A DNA stretch of 60,624 bases from Herminiimonas sp. (GCA_028292265.1 JAQGMR010000016.1:1-60624), one strand, 5' to 3'; shown: positions 16,385 through 25,839, counted from the first letter of the stretch. Made by a program: numbers and translations. Notes: generated by a model not told the origin, from the sequence alone.

Positions 16385-17122
16385 TCAGAAGGAGATTGCC
16401 GCCAGACGCCCATTATTTACGCGTCCTTGCGGTGGCACGCTAGACGCGACTTCAGCCAGGAAAGCGTCAAGTTTGTCCCATGCCTGCAGCGCGTCAATGT
16501 CGTTTGAGTGGGCCCACAGGTGGAACACGCCTCCCTGGTCGCAGGCATGGCGGAACAGGGCGTGCAGGCGGTCGATCCAATCCTTTTTTTGCAGGGCTAG
16601 TCGCAACGCCTCCCGGCGCTGGCCCCAATGCCCACCGCGTGTAAAGTTGCGCAAATAAACAGAGCGTTCGTGCGGATAAAACTGGAAAGTGGTCGGCATC
16701 TCGTACGGATTGTCGCCACTGTCGAAGCACAGGTTCATCGTGGTGCGCGCATAACGGAAGCCCGCCGATTGCACCATGGCCGCGTCGGACTTGCGGTATT
16801 TCCCGCCGGGATAGCAAAAGCCCTCGATTGGCGCGCCAAGCAGGTCTTCGAGTTGCTTCTTTCCTTCGGTGATCTGGTAATGCGACTCGGCCACGTCCAC
16901 GTTCTTGAGGAAGCAGTGATCGCAGGTGTGAGACCCGATCTCGAAGCGGCTAGCCAGCTGCCGCAGCGCATGCTTGTCCAAAACGGGTTGACCTTCGCGA
17001 TTGCGAACCGGGATGAAAAATGTGGCATCAAGCCCGTGCCGCTCCAGTATCTCGGCCACTCGCATGTCGGACGGATGACCGTCGTCGATGGAAAAGGTAA
17101 ATATCACGTCGTTGCTACTCAT
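16385..17122 (-). CDS. Polysaccharide deacetylase family protein
   Basis: NodB-homology (CE4) metal-dependent deacetylase of 245 aa. The metal-binding signature is present in modified form: FSIDDGHPSD (motif 1, with the Asp pair) near residue 8 and GSHTCDH (motif 2, His-x3-His) near 65; CYPGGKYRKSD near 105 matches motif 3. There is no signal peptide, so it is predicted cytoplasmic, acting on a precursor or lipid-linked sugar. The ATG at 17122 has AGGAG six bases upstream; the ATG at 17143 does not. It lies between the GT4-GT4 fusion and the acyltransferase gene on the same strand. Confidence 0.87.
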   Translation of the reverse strand: MSSNDVIFTFSIDDGHPSDMRVAEILERHGLDATFFIPVRNREGQPVLDKHALRQLASRFEIGSHTCDHCFLKNVDVAESHYQITEGKKQLEDLLGAPIEGFCYPGGKYRKSDAAMVQSAGFRYARTTMNLCFDSGDNPYEMPTTFQFYPHERSVYLRNFTRGGHWGQRREALRLALQKKDWIDRLHALFRHACDQGGVFHLWAHSNDIDALQAWDKLDAFLAEVASSVPPQGRVNNGRLAAISF

Positions 17123-17427
17123 TGCTGCTCCTGCGTGTTCCATGTCATTGTTCCGCTGCTGATACCGCTGCCGCTACTACCGCTGTCGTGCTGGACCGGT
17201 ACTTTCCTTGTACTCCCCAGTACTGGACCCCATGCCTGCATCGCAGGCCGTACGGATCTTGACTGACCCGTCCAACCCGTACCGGCCGTGGCGCGCGCGA
17301 GAACGCCAAGACCGCAGCGGAAAGGGGCCCCAACGAAGTTCTGCGTGAGGCGGCTTAGTGCGGCCCGGGTATCTGCCACTAGCCATCCAAATCGCGCCGG
17401 GCACGTGCCATCGCCCTTCCAGATGCG
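17123..17427 (-). promoter_or_regulatory. Gap between GT4-GT4 and deacetylase genes
   Basis: A 305-nt gap inside the leftward series. It contains the palindrome GGCACGTGCC (17400-17409), which overlaps a weak sigma-54-like element read leftward (TGGCACG at 17404-17410, with GG-N10-GC spacing but CGGC at -12), and the palindrome CCAGTACTGG (17217-17226). A separate promoter for the deacetylase and acyltransferase genes is possible. No gene seen. Confidence 0.35.
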
Positions 17428-19704
17428 CTATCGCCTCTGCATTTCCGGCATGGGACCCGACGGCAGGTCCAGACATTGCAGGATGCCGCTGCAAATGCGC
17501 TCGGCCATGTTTTCAATCGTGTAGCATGGGGCGCTGTTCAACGCGCCGACTCTGAGTTCAGACAGCGCATTCCGGTCGAGCAAAATGTTGGACACGGCCG
17601 TCGAATAGGCATGCAGGTCGTCATCCGTCATGACGCCATTGCGGCCAGATTCCAGGTATGAAATCTCGGGCGAGTGCAGATCGCAGTCGGTTGTAAACAT
17701 CGGCGTCCCGCTTGCGAATGAATCCAGAATGGCAAGGCCTACCAGGCCGGGATTGAGCATCACGTCAGAAAGCACCAGAATTTCCGCCTTGCGGTTGCCC
17801 TTCAGCGGCCCGAGGTAATGAATCCACGGTTCGTCGGCGGCGGCAGATTCGATCACATCCTGCATCGGCCCTGCTCCCGCTACCAGCAACTGAAAGTCGG
17901 GGACGCTCTTGCGAACCTCGCGCGCGGCAGCCAGCAGAAAATCCAGGCGCTTCTCGCGATACAGTGAGCCAAGGTAGAGACCAACCGGGCCATCGCCAAG
18001 TCCAAGTTCAGCGCGAAGCGCACGGCATTGTTCCGGCGATACTTCCGCGCACATCGACGAGAGGCGGCTGGTATCGACCGCGTTTTGCACGACGGTGGTG
18101 CGGTCGCTTGGAAAACCGGCCTGGTTGACCAGTTCAGCGCTCGATCTGGTATAGGCAAACCACCAATCAACCTTGTTCACGGTCCAGCGCTTGAACCGTT
18201 CCTTGATGCCGGTCGGTCGGTTCGACTGCATATTGCGGCCGTGGCCCCAGAAAGCCAGGCGTCGCGGTCGCCCGAACGAGAGCAGCCAAAGGTTGTAGAG
18301 CAGCTTGTTCTCATGCATGACCACCACCAGATCGGCGTCACGTGCATAGTCGCCGAACGGTTGCCAACACACGCGATTCCCGAGAAGGTAATGCGTGGGG
18401 ATGCGGCGGGCCCATTCTATTGTGACTTCGTCCTTCTTCATTGCCTCCGCTGGCGTGCCACGCCCGAACAGCAGTTCAAGTTCAATGCCCTCGTTTTCCA
18501 GCAGTGTCTTGAGGCGGTGGTAGAAGGCGGTCCGATAGTGCAGCAGCTGACGCTCGACGATGACGACACGCCTGGGCCTTGCCATGCCTTGCGCCTTCCT
18601 TGCCGATACCATGCGCCGCTGCGCCAGCCGACAGGCATCGAGAAGTCCGTTTGCTGAATTGGCAAAGGTGTATTGGCCCGCGAGAGCGAGGCTGCGCGCG
18701 GAGAAGTCTTGCCACATCCCCGGTTGCGTCAAAAGCAGCACGGCGCGCTTGGCCCAGAGGTCGGCATCCAGGTCGCAGATGAAGCCATTTTCCCCATCGC
18801 GCACCAGCTCACCGTTGACGCCCGCGTGAGGCGAAACCAGCACCGGCAAGCCCGCTGCACAGGCTTCATTGGCTACCACGCCCCAAACGTCGGCCAGCGT
18901 GGGAAACAGGAAGAGGCGGGCGGAGCGATACAGCTCTGGCAATTGCGCCTGCGCGGCGAACCCGAAGAATTCCACCTCTACCCATTGCGATGCATCTGCC
19001 GCGGCCTGCCGCAATGCATTGTCGAGGCTGCCGGAACCGACGACCAGCAGGCTGGTCTTGCGGCCAAGCTTTCGCCCGGTTTCGCACGCGACCTCGAGTG
19101 CAAACAGCGGACTTTTGCCGGGTTCGATCCGGCCCGCGAAGATGAAGTCATAGCGCTTTTCCGGGGCCGGCACCGCGGGCGTGTAGGCCTCATTGTCGAC
19201 ACAGAGGCAGGACTTGAAGCACTCGTCCTGCCTGATGCCATAGCTTTCATACAGGCGATCGCCGCCGACGCTCGCAGAAACAAAGGCGCTGGATCGCGAA
19301 TACACCAGACGACGCACGGCGCGATGGATCCCGCTCAGTGCCTCTTCCGAACGGTCGGTACCGTCCGTCATGGGGATATGGGCGGCGTCGCTAACCAATG
19401 TGTAGAGAAAGGCGTAAAGGTGGGTTGGGTTGAAGCCGTCCGTGACCACGATGTCGGGCTTGAATTTGCGGAGCGCGCCGATGACGCCGATGTTGTTGTG
19501 GATGTAGCGGTCTTTCATTTCAACCCACTGCTCGCGAAGGAATTCATGCTCGAAGTTGAGCGGGGGCAGATCCCACAATCGGTTGGGCTCGCGCCGCGAA
19601 CAGAAAATCACGTGCAATGCAATGCCAGGCATCGCCGCCAATTGACTGTACATCGGCACTCGGTAGGGCGGCGGCGTGTTGGCCACCACGGCGATTCTCA
19701 GCAT
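17428..19704 (-). CDS. Bimodular GT4-GT4 glycosyltransferase fusion
   Basis: A 758-aa protein containing two complete GT-B glycosyltransferase units. Unit 1 (residues 1 to about 365) begins MLRIAVVANTPPPYRVPMYS and carries FIFAGRIEPGKSP and DVWGVVANEACAAGLPV. Unit 2 (about 374-758) begins MARPRRVVIVERQLLHYR and carries LYLGSLYREKRLDFLLAA and NPGLVGLAILDSFASGTP, where the usual first Glu of EX7E is replaced. The start ATG is directly preceded by a 12-bp repeat array whose last unit gives AGGGA. An internal ATG at 18585 with AAGGAAGG eight bases upstream sits precisely at the junction. The protein may add two consecutive sugars; which ones is unknown. Confidence 0.88.
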   Translation of the reverse strand: MLRIAVVANTPPPYRVPMYSQLAAMPGIALHVIFCSRREPNRLWDLPPLNFEHEFLREQWVEMKDRYIHNNIGVIGALRKFKPDIVVTDGFNPTHLYAFLYTLVSDAAHIPMTDGTDRSEEALSGIHRAVRRLVYSRSSAFVSASVGGDRLYESYGIRQDECFKSCLCVDNEAYTPAVPAPEKRYDFIFAGRIEPGKSPLFALEVACETGRKLGRKTSLLVVGSGSLDNALRQAAADASQWVEVEFFGFAAQAQLPELYRSARLFLFPTLADVWGVVANEACAAGLPVLVSPHAGVNGELVRDGENGFICDLDADLWAKRAVLLLTQPGMWQDFSARSLALAGQYTFANSANGLLDACRLAQRRMVSARKAQGMARPRRVVIVERQLLHYRTAFYHRLKTLLENEGIELELLFGRGTPAEAMKKDEVTIEWARRIPTHYLLGNRVCWQPFGDYARDADLVVVMHENKLLYNLWLLSFGRPRRLAFWGHGRNMQSNRPTGIKERFKRWTVNKVDWWFAYTRSSAELVNQAGFPSDRTTVVQNAVDTSRLSSMCAEVSPEQCRALRAELGLGDGPVGLYLGSLYREKRLDFLLAAAREVRKSVPDFQLLVAGAGPMQDVIESAAADEPWIHYLGPLKGNRKAEILVLSDVMLNPGLVGLAILDSFASGTPMFTTDCDLHSPEISYLESGRNGVMTDDDLHAYSTAVSNILLDRNALSELRVGALNSAPCYTIENMAERICSGILQCLDLPSGPMPEMQRR

Positions 19705-19787
19705 GTATCAGTCCCTGTTTCTATCCCTGATTCAATCTCGGTATTAACCGCTGATTCAATCCCGGTATTAATCCCTGTATCGATCCT
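19704..19787 (-). repeat. Seven-unit 12-bp degenerate tandem repeat at a start codon
   Basis: Seven consecutive 12-mers, plus-strand consensus TGTATCAATCCC with one to five differences per unit, end at the T of the reversed start codon of the GT4-GT4 gene. On the coding strand each unit includes a purine-rich GGGATT-like box; the last one (AGGGAC) is placed as the ribosome-binding site. An open frame (to the TGA at 19700-19698, overlapping the ATG) reads through it as a Thr/Glu/Ile-rich tetrapeptide repeat. Confidence 0.8.
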
Positions 19788-19976
19788 TTTCGGATGCTGG
19801 ACTGAATCCAGCGTCGGCGCCGATGGCGTCAGCTTCCTGCAAGGTGGCTTAATTCTATTGAACGGTCCCATGTGGAGTTTGCGCACGGACATACTTCCTC
19901 TTGCTTCCGATTCGCCGGTCCCATGAAGCGGAGCAATAGCTTCGCCAGGCGGAAACGCCAACAGGGGCGAACGCGC

Positions 19977-20828
19977 TTAACGATGGCGTCGCGACCAGTC
20001 GCGCCAGCCGTCGAGTCGTCCCAGCATTACCGCGCAGCCATGCGCGAGATCGGCGCCGAATGCCCCTTTCAAAACGGGTCGCAGCACCGGGGCAACCAGG
20101 CCGCGCACGATCACCCACGGCGATAGTTCATGTTTCGCATAAAGCGCGCCAGTGCCGCGTGCGCGACAGCGCGCGGCCAGCATGGTCTGCGGCGTGTGCA
20201 CAGGACGATCCGAGGCGACGGCATGGTGGACCCGTGCAGCCGGTTCACAGGCAATGACGGCGCCCTCGCGGAGCGCGCGAAGGACCAGATCGGTTTCTTC
20301 CGCGGCGCCGAACCACTGGCCTACGCCGAGGCGCGCATCGAATCCGCCGACACGGTCGAATAGTTTGCGCTGCATGAAGAGCGTAATGGAGCTGACCGGC
20401 ACATCGCGGAAGGAGGCCGAGCGGTGCCATGAAAGACTGGGCGCTGTGACGGGCGGCTCGCCCTGTTCGACCCAGCGAATAATGACGCCCTCTGGCGCGT
20501 AAGGACCGTTGGCGCGTGCAGCGAGCGTTTGGAGCAGCGAAGGCTCATACCAGCAGTCGTCATCGGGAAACCCAACCCATGTGCCGCATGATGCGGCAAT
20601 GCCGACATTGCGCGCCGCCGCGAGGTTGGCGGGAAAATGCCGCAGGTGCGAAAGCTGTATGCCAAGCGACCGCGCACGCGCGACATGGGCGTCGAGCCGG
20701 TTGTCCTGGTTCTGGTCGACGACGATGACCTCGAAGTCCTTGAAGTCCTGCGCAGCCAATGTGTCGAACAGCCGGTCTAGTTCCGCGGTGCGGCCGACCG
20801 TGGCCAGAATAAGCGACATGAATGGCAT
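19977..20828 (-). CDS. GT2-family glycosyltransferase
   Basis: GT-A fold inverting glycosyltransferase of 283 aa. The opening MSLILATVGRTAELDRLFDTL, the nucleotide-binding VIVVDQNQDNR near residue 36 and the DxD-type GFPDDDCWYEPSL near 90 are standard for the family, as is GAAEETDLVLRALREGA near 170, which supplies the catalytic-base region. The ATG at 20828 has GGGGAGA upstream, inside the end of the preceding gene, from which it is separated by 3 nt, so the two GT2 genes are translationally linked. It adds an unknown sugar to the repeat unit. Confidence 0.88.
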   Translation of the reverse strand: MPFMSLILATVGRTAELDRLFDTLAAQDFKDFEVIVVDQNQDNRLDAHVARARSLGIQLSHLRHFPANLAAARNVGIAASCGTWVGFPDDDCWYEPSLLQTLAARANGPYAPEGVIIRWVEQGEPPVTAPSLSWHRSASFRDVPVSSITLFMQRKLFDRVGGFDARLGVGQWFGAAEETDLVLRALREGAVIACEPAARVHHAVASDRPVHTPQTMLAARCRARGTGALYAKHELSPWVIVRGLVAPVLRPVLKGAFGADLAHGCAVMLGRLDGWRDWSRRHR

Positions 20829-20831
20829 GGT

Positions 20832-21587
20832 CTATCTCCCCGCGCCGGCCTGCACTGCGCGCCGACGCCGTACAAAGTACCTTGCGTAATGCTCCAGCTT
20901 TTCGACCGGACGGCTGCCGGCATGGGCCAAGCGGATCCTGAAATCTTCCTCCATCGCGGCCAGCTTGTTGCTGGTTGAAAGACTGCCGGCATGCTCACGG
21001 AACGCGGCGAGCGGTTCATCAAGCTGCACTGGATCGGCGTGTTGCGACAGGCGTAGCCACAAGTCGTAGTCCATGGCGTACTTGAATTCGGGATTGAAGC
21101 CGCCGCAGCGCTGCATCAGTTCCCGCCGCACGAAGGTTGACGGGTGTGGAATGAAGTTGCCACGCAAAAGGCGCCGGGCGCTATAGCGAGGCGCTACATA
21201 GTTTTCGGCGATCAGCTTGCCGTCGAGGTCGCGCATGGTCCGGCCAAACAGCCAGTCGCGGCCACTGCGGTCCAGTTCGCTGGCGACCAGCGACAGTACG
21301 TCGGGGCGGAGGTAATAGTCGTCGGAGTGAAGGTGCGCGATAACGTCGCCTGTGGCGACTTCAATGCCGGCGTTCATGGCGCGACTGATACCGCCGCCGA
21401 CGTTTTCCAGGAGCGTGTAAGGCCGGTCAAGCCTTCGGATGCGTTCCAGGGTGCCGTCGGTCGAACCTCCGTCCACGAAGATGTATTCGATCAAGGGATG
21501 GTTTTGCATCAGCACAGACTGGATCGATGCTTCCAGCCATGCGGCGCTATTCCAGGTGCAGGTAATAATCGAGAAAGTCAGTGGCAT
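20832..21587 (-). CDS. GT2-family glycosyltransferase
   Basis: GT-A fold transferase of 251 aa, similar in type to WcaA/WbbL-like enzymes. It opens FSIITCTWNSAAWLEASIQS and has FVDGGSTDGTLERIRRL near residue 38, HLHSDDYYLRPDVL (DxD-type metal site) near 88 and FNPEFKYAMDYDLWLRLSQ near 165. It directly precedes the next GT2 gene on the leftward strand and follows a GT4 gene by 32 nt. Sugar specificity is not visible. Confidence 0.9.
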   Translation of the reverse strand: MPLTFSIITCTWNSAAWLEASIQSVLMQNHPLIEYIFVDGGSTDGTLERIRRLDRPYTLLENVGGGISRAMNAGIEVATGDVIAHLHSDDYYLRPDVLSLVASELDRSGRDWLFGRTMRDLDGKLIAENYVAPRYSARRLLRGNFIPHPSTFVRRELMQRCGGFNPEFKYAMDYDLWLRLSQHADPVQLDEPLAAFREHAGSLSTSNKLAAMEEDFRIRLAHAGSRPVEKLEHYARYFVRRRRAVQAGAGR

Positions 21588-21619
21588 GGACGTGGTCGTG
21601 GTGAAATGATCGGATGGGC

Positions 21620-22897
21620 TCAGCCTTGCCGTTGAAGTTCGGGCACAGCGGAAACCAGATGAACGGGCCGGCCGGCCGGGAGCCGGTAGATGCGCAGCAG
21701 GGCTTCGACTGCATCGCGCGTACCGCCGACCTCATGCGCCAGCGGGGCATAGGCGGGGCGGGCTCGCAGCGGAAATCGAAGCAGGTCGTCGACCAGTTTC
21801 TTCATGTCGTCGAACAGGCGAAGTTGATCCGGCGCTGCAACGTAAAGTTTCAGTTCCGGCGTGCCGCCGCGCGCCAGGGCGAATGTGGGCTTGCCAAGCA
21901 ACAGACCTTCAAGCGTCGTGGCGCCAAACGGCTCTTCCCACAGTGAAGGGACGACCACTGCGTCGGCCCTGGCGGCTTGTCGGAGCGTCTCGTCGACGTC
22001 GCACCAGCCGAGGAAGCGGACCGCACCACCTTCAAACGCGGCGCGCAGGCTGGCTTCCTCCTCACCACTGCCAGCCACGATGATGCGCATGCCTGGTTGC
22101 AGGCGCGGCACCGCTTCGCGCAAAAATGCGCCCACGCCCTTGGCCGGATAGAGCTTGGCGGCCACGAAGATGTCAAAGTTGGCGCCACTTTCCCGGGCTT
22201 CCGAAGCCGCTTCTTCGCGGGCTTTTCGGACCCGTTGCGTATCAATGAAGTTGTGCAGCGTGATGCCCCACTTTCCCGGCCCCATTGCGCGTGCAAAATT
22301 GCGTTGCAGCAGATCGGACACGAAGACGGTTTTGTGGCGCCTGAATGCGGCTGCGACTTCAGACCGGTAACGACGCACTGCCGCGGCGGTAACCGCCGTT
22401 TGCAGGGCGTTGGGATGCAGGGTGCGGCACGACGCGCAGGCGCTCGGGTCCACCGTCTCGCACACAGCATCGTTGCGATAGCGGGTGTTCATCAGGCAGT
22501 CGCTGCCCTGGTCGTGCCGGGTCTGCACGAAATTGACGTCCTCCGGAATGTAGAGGGCGACGTTGGGCACGTGGCCGTGATAGTGGATGACATCGTAGTC
22601 ATCGGCATGGCGCAGGATAATGCGGGCGAAGCGCTTTGCGATCCAGGTCCGTCGTGGCGGCAGGTACATGCCGAGAGAGATTTCTTTCCAGCCAGCGATG
22701 TGGCCATCGAGCTGGCCAAAGAAGCGTCCGCCAAACTGGCCTTCCGCCCCGGCGACATCAATGGGATGCTGCGTGTTACCCAGCAGATCGACCGTATGCC
22801 CGTCCTGCACCAGCGCCCGCGCCAGGGTCAGTACATGCTTGGCCAGGCCTCCCATGCTGGGATAAGGGATGTCTTCGCTGACGAGAAGTATGCGCAT
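21620..22897 (-). CDS. GT4-family glycosyltransferase
   Basis: GT-B fold retaining transferase of about 425 aa. The N-terminal domain starts MRILLVSEDIPYPSMGGLAK, with the glycine-rich loop of the family. FVAAKLYPAKGVGAFL near residue 240 and EEPFGATTLEGLLLGKP near 320 (the EX7E motif) mark the nucleotide-sugar domain. A Cys cluster (CETVDPSACASC) near residue 148 is found in a subset of family members. The ATG at 22897 matches the usual family start; a GTG at 22915, just after the flippase stop, would add six residues. Neither has a strong ribosome-binding site, consistent with coupling to the flippase gene. Confidence 0.88.
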   Translation of the reverse strand: MRILLVSEDIPYPSMGGLAKHVLTLARALVQDGHTVDLLGNTQHPIDVAGAEGQFGGRFFGQLDGHIAGWKEISLGMYLPPRRTWIAKRFARIILRHADDYDVIHYHGHVPNVALYIPEDVNFVQTRHDQGSDCLMNTRYRNDAVCETVDPSACASCRTLHPNALQTAVTAAAVRRYRSEVAAAFRRHKTVFVSDLLQRNFARAMGPGKWGITLHNFIDTQRVRKAREEAASEARESGANFDIFVAAKLYPAKGVGAFLREAVPRLQPGMRIIVAGSGEEEASLRAAFEGGAVRFLGWCDVDETLRQAARADAVVVPSLWEEPFGATTLEGLLLGKPTFALARGGTPELKLYVAAPDQLRLFDDMKKLVDDLLRFPLRARPAYAPLAHEVGGTRDAVEALLRIYRLPAGRPVHLVSAVPELQRQG

Positions 22898-22917
22898 TGG
22901 CTTGTTGTCCAGCACGG

Positions 22918-24408
22918 TCAGGTCCGCCGACGACGCGCCACGGCCAGCAGCGCAGTCCGTTCGTCAACATTGACTATAAAGGCCAGCCCTGCGAACACCA
23001 GGGTGACAAGCGCTATCGCAGCAATCGCCAGGGTGCCAACGATACCGGACGGGAACAGCCACTTAATGGGGAACAGCACGCCGAAAATAAGCAGGCCCAC
23101 GGTGAGACTGCGCCCCAGGCCGTCGCGCATCATGTCCTTCAACGAGATCGGCACGCTACGGCCGTGCACGTACCACAGGAAGCCGACCGACAGCAGGATA
23201 GACGCCAGCAAATGTCCAGCGGCGGCGCCGATAATGCCGGACCACGCAACACCGGCATAAACAAGGCTCACGCCGAGCAGTCCGCGACCGAGGGCGAAAC
23301 GGCCGGTAATGCGAGGATGACCGAGCGCATCGTTAACCAGGGAAGGAATGTTGGTAAGCGAATCTGCCAGCAACGCGAGTGTCATCAGCACCAGGACGGG
23401 ATAACCCTCGGCCACGAAACTCTCGCCGACCCAGCGCCGCAGGAACTCGTCGCCGGCAAGGACGATCATGCCAAGCGCCACAAGATTGATGTAGGTGACG
23501 TGGCGCATCGCGCCCAGATACATCTTGCGCAGTTCGTCCATGCGGTCGGTCGCAGCCAAGGCCGAGGCGCGAGGGTAGATGACACTGGACAGCCGGTAGG
23601 TCAGCCCGAGGATGCGACTGGCAAGCGTGGCTGGCACGGTATAAAAGGTCAGTGCGACCGGCCCGGCCAGCGCGCCAATGATCAGCTTGTCGCCGTGCTG
23701 GTGCATGGTCGATGCCAGCTTGCTGAGATAGGCGTAGGCGCTGAACGAGGTCATGGACGCGCGCACTTCCTTGCCTGGCCAAACGAATGACAGGCCGAGA
23801 TCGAAGCCGCGTATCAGCCACACGAGGTACAGCACGTTGAAGGCCGACACGGCGACCCGCACCGCGATCACCCCGACGATGCCGCCACCCAGCATGGCCA
23901 CCACGACCGAGGCGACGTTGACGAAAACGCCGAAGAAAGCTTCGCTTTGCGCCGAGCGATCATAGCGCTGCAATGCTTGCGGCACGCCGATCAGGTAACT
24001 CTGCGCCTGTGACAGCATGAAACCGACCCCGCCAACCTGGAAGGCCGTGATGGTGTCCGCCTGCATGGCGGGCGATACATCGAAGCGGCCTACCAGCCAC
24101 CAGGACGCGAGTGCAACCGCAAGCGCGCCCAGCACGCCGAGTCCGCCGTAAAACATGGCGCCGAACCAGAACGTTTCGGCAAAGCGCTCACGGTTGCCAG
24201 AGGCATGGTTCTCGGCCAGGTACTTGATGGCGCCGGCAGACAAATTGATGTCAAGGACGCCGAAGTAGCCGATAACGGAGCCAACCAGCGTGACGATGCC
24301 GTAGCCCTCGACACCGAGCGCATGAATCAATAGCGGCACCGTGGCCAGCGCCGCAATGGAGGGGAGCGCCGAGCCAGAGAGGTTCCACAGCGAGTTACGC
24401 AATAACAT
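22918..24408 (-). CDS. wzx: Wzx-like polysaccharide flippase
   Basis: Inner-membrane lipid-linked oligosaccharide flippase of the PST/MVF superfamily, about 496 aa with 12-14 predicted helices. It starts MLLRNSLWNLSGSALPSI, a family-typical amphipathic opening, followed by LGVEGYGIVTLVGSVIGYFG. The ATG at 24408 overlaps the end of the polymerase gene by 14 nt; the open frame further upstream is not family-like. Pairing with a Wzy-like protein and with WcaJ points to a Wzx/Wzy-dependent pathway rather than an ABC or synthase pathway. Confidence 0.88.
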   Translation of the reverse strand: MLLRNSLWNLSGSALPSIAALATVPLLIHALGVEGYGIVTLVGSVIGYFGVLDINLSAGAIKYLAENHASGNRERFAETFWFGAMFYGGLGVLGALAVALASWWLVGRFDVSPAMQADTITAFQVGGVGFMLSQAQSYLIGVPQALQRYDRSAQSEAFFGVFVNVASVVVAMLGGGIVGVIAVRVAVSAFNVLYLVWLIRGFDLGLSFVWPGKEVRASMTSFSAYAYLSKLASTMHQHGDKLIIGALAGPVALTFYTVPATLASRILGLTYRLSSVIYPRASALAATDRMDELRKMYLGAMRHVTYINLVALGMIVLAGDEFLRRWVGESFVAEGYPVLVLMTLALLADSLTNIPSLVNDALGHPRITGRFALGRGLLGVSLVYAGVAWSGIIGAAAGHLLASILLSVGFLWYVHGRSVPISLKDMMRDGLGRSLTVGLLIFGVLFPIKWLFPSGIVGTLAIAAIALVTLVFAGLAFIVNVDERTALLAVARRRRT

Positions 24409-25786
24409 AACGTCGCATTCCGTACTTTTGCAGGCCCACCGCAACAAAAGGCATGGCGAGAGTCAAGCCGATCAGCAGCATTGAACGGAATTCAATGATT
24501 GGTGTGCCGATCAGGAGCGTGGGAATCCAGAACAGAAAGCCGGCGAACCCGGCGTCCGACATCAGTCGTGCGTTGCCCGTCAGGTGCTTTCGGCTGCGGA
24601 AATAGAACGAGGTATAGGCGACCATGAGCGACAGGAACAGCGCTAGACCAACCAATCCGCTCTTCAAAATGATGTGTCCAAAGCCGCTGTGCACGAAATC
24701 ATAATTCCCGAAGTGGTAGTCAAGGAGCGAGGCATCGCCCTTGAAGCCGCCCCACGAACCAAGCCCGAACAGCCAGTTCCCCGTGAGGCTCTGGGCCGCG
24801 GCATACAGTTCATAGAATCGGTTCTCCTTGATGCCGCCATTGTCGCCCGCGATGTCATACACGAGCGAGGACAGCACGCTGCCCTGGGTGTTGAACTGCA
24901 ACCGTTCACGGAAGAACACACCCGCGGTGACGCACAGGATGACGCTGGCAAGAACAATAAATTTCAGGCGCTGCCTGCTGGGCAGGCGGAACAGCAGCAA
25001 TGCAAACATGAGGGCAAGACCAATCAGTGAAGCGCGGCGGAAAGACAGCGCCACCGCGGCGATCTCCAAGCCGAGGAACAGGTATAGGCCGAGGCTGCGC
25101 AACAGACCGAGGCGTATGCCGGGCGACGTGAGCAGCCACGCGGCGACAAAGGCGGCAAGACTCGCGATGAAGTTGTCTGCGATGTCGAAAAAGGCGATCT
25201 TGATGTCAAGCCGCTCGAAGTTCCGGTATGGATTGGCGGAGTCGCCATCGAACCAGATGAATCGCACGATGCCAAATACGGCGCGCGCCCCAGCCAGGAC
25301 GATGATGGTCAGCAGCAGCCGGCGCATGTCCTTTTCATCATTGAACGCCATCACCACGAGGTACATGAAGATGAGCATGTTCAGGATGTTGATGATGCCG
25401 TTGTAGCCAAGAATGACGTCAAGGTCGATGCCGGCCGCGACGCCAAGGATGATGTGGGCCACCAGCATGAAAAGAAAGGCGAGGAAATACTTGCCGAGCG
25501 GCGCCGCCAGATAGGGATTGTGTGGATTGGCCAGCTTGCGGATGAGGGTGGCTACCCCGGCGACGAACAGGATCAGGTTAAGCAGCGAAAAATAAAAGAC
25601 GCCGACACCGCGCGAGTAGATTGTGTTTTCAACCTGGAGCTGGCCCCAGGTGGAGGAAGAAAAGGTAAACAGCACACCAATGAAAGACATCACCACCAGC
25701 TTCGGCGCCTTGAGACAGATGCCAAGGAAGAGCGGTATGACCAGTAGTGAAAGCACTAGCGTGCCAAGCGTGGTAATTGGGGTCAT
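24395..25786 (-). CDS. wzy: O-antigen ligase/Wzy-like polysaccharide polymerase
   Basis: Inner-membrane protein of 463 aa with about 11-12 helices and a large periplasmic loop (about residues 300-360) containing ENRFYELYAAAQSLTGNWLFG and the downstream GSWGGF and VHSGFGHIILKSGLVGL segments. The latter resembles the H-N/S-x-x-L signature of O-antigen ligase/Wzy proteins. It is expected to join repeat units on the periplasmic face. Position directly before the flippase gene supports the polymerase role. A WaaL-type ligase or an unrelated membrane protein cannot be excluded from sequence alone. Confidence 0.78.
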   Translation of the reverse strand: MTPITTLGTLVLSLLVIPLFLGICLKAPKLVVMSFIGVLFTFSSSTWGQLQVENTIYSRGVGVFYFSLLNLILFVAGVATLIRKLANPHNPYLAAPLGKYFLAFLFMLVAHIILGVAAGIDLDVILGYNGIINILNMLIFMYLVVMAFNDEKDMRRLLLTIIVLAGARAVFGIVRFIWFDGDSANPYRNFERLDIKIAFFDIADNFIASLAAFVAAWLLTSPGIRLGLLRSLGLYLFLGLEIAAVALSFRRASLIGLALMFALLLFRLPSRQRLKFIVLASVILCVTAGVFFRERLQFNTQGSVLSSLVYDIAGDNGGIKENRFYELYAAAQSLTGNWLFGLGSWGGFKGDASLLDYHFGNYDFVHSGFGHIILKSGLVGLALFLSLMVAYTSFYFRSRKHLTGNARLMSDAGFAGFLFWIPTLLIGTPIIEFRSMLLIGLTLAMPFVAVGLQKYGMRRYVIA

Positions 25787-25839
25787 GGCGTTGTCTTGAT
25801 GAGATTAGGTCGGCCACTCTGCGGCTATGGCCGACAGGA

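Noticed and set aside
18673..19926. 417-codon frame opposite the GT4-GT4 gene
   Set aside because: No ribosome-binding site, no domain, and lies antisense to a clearly conserved glycosyltransferase.
19698..19961. 87-codon leftward frame ending in the 12-bp repeat array as a confirmed gene
   Set aside because: No ribosome-binding site or family resemblance; its openness through the array follows from the repeat period. Kept only as part of the repeat finding.
21977..23790. Frames of 427 and 297 codons opposite the GT4 and flippase genes
   Set aside because: Antisense shadows typical of GC-rich DNA; they cut across two real genes.
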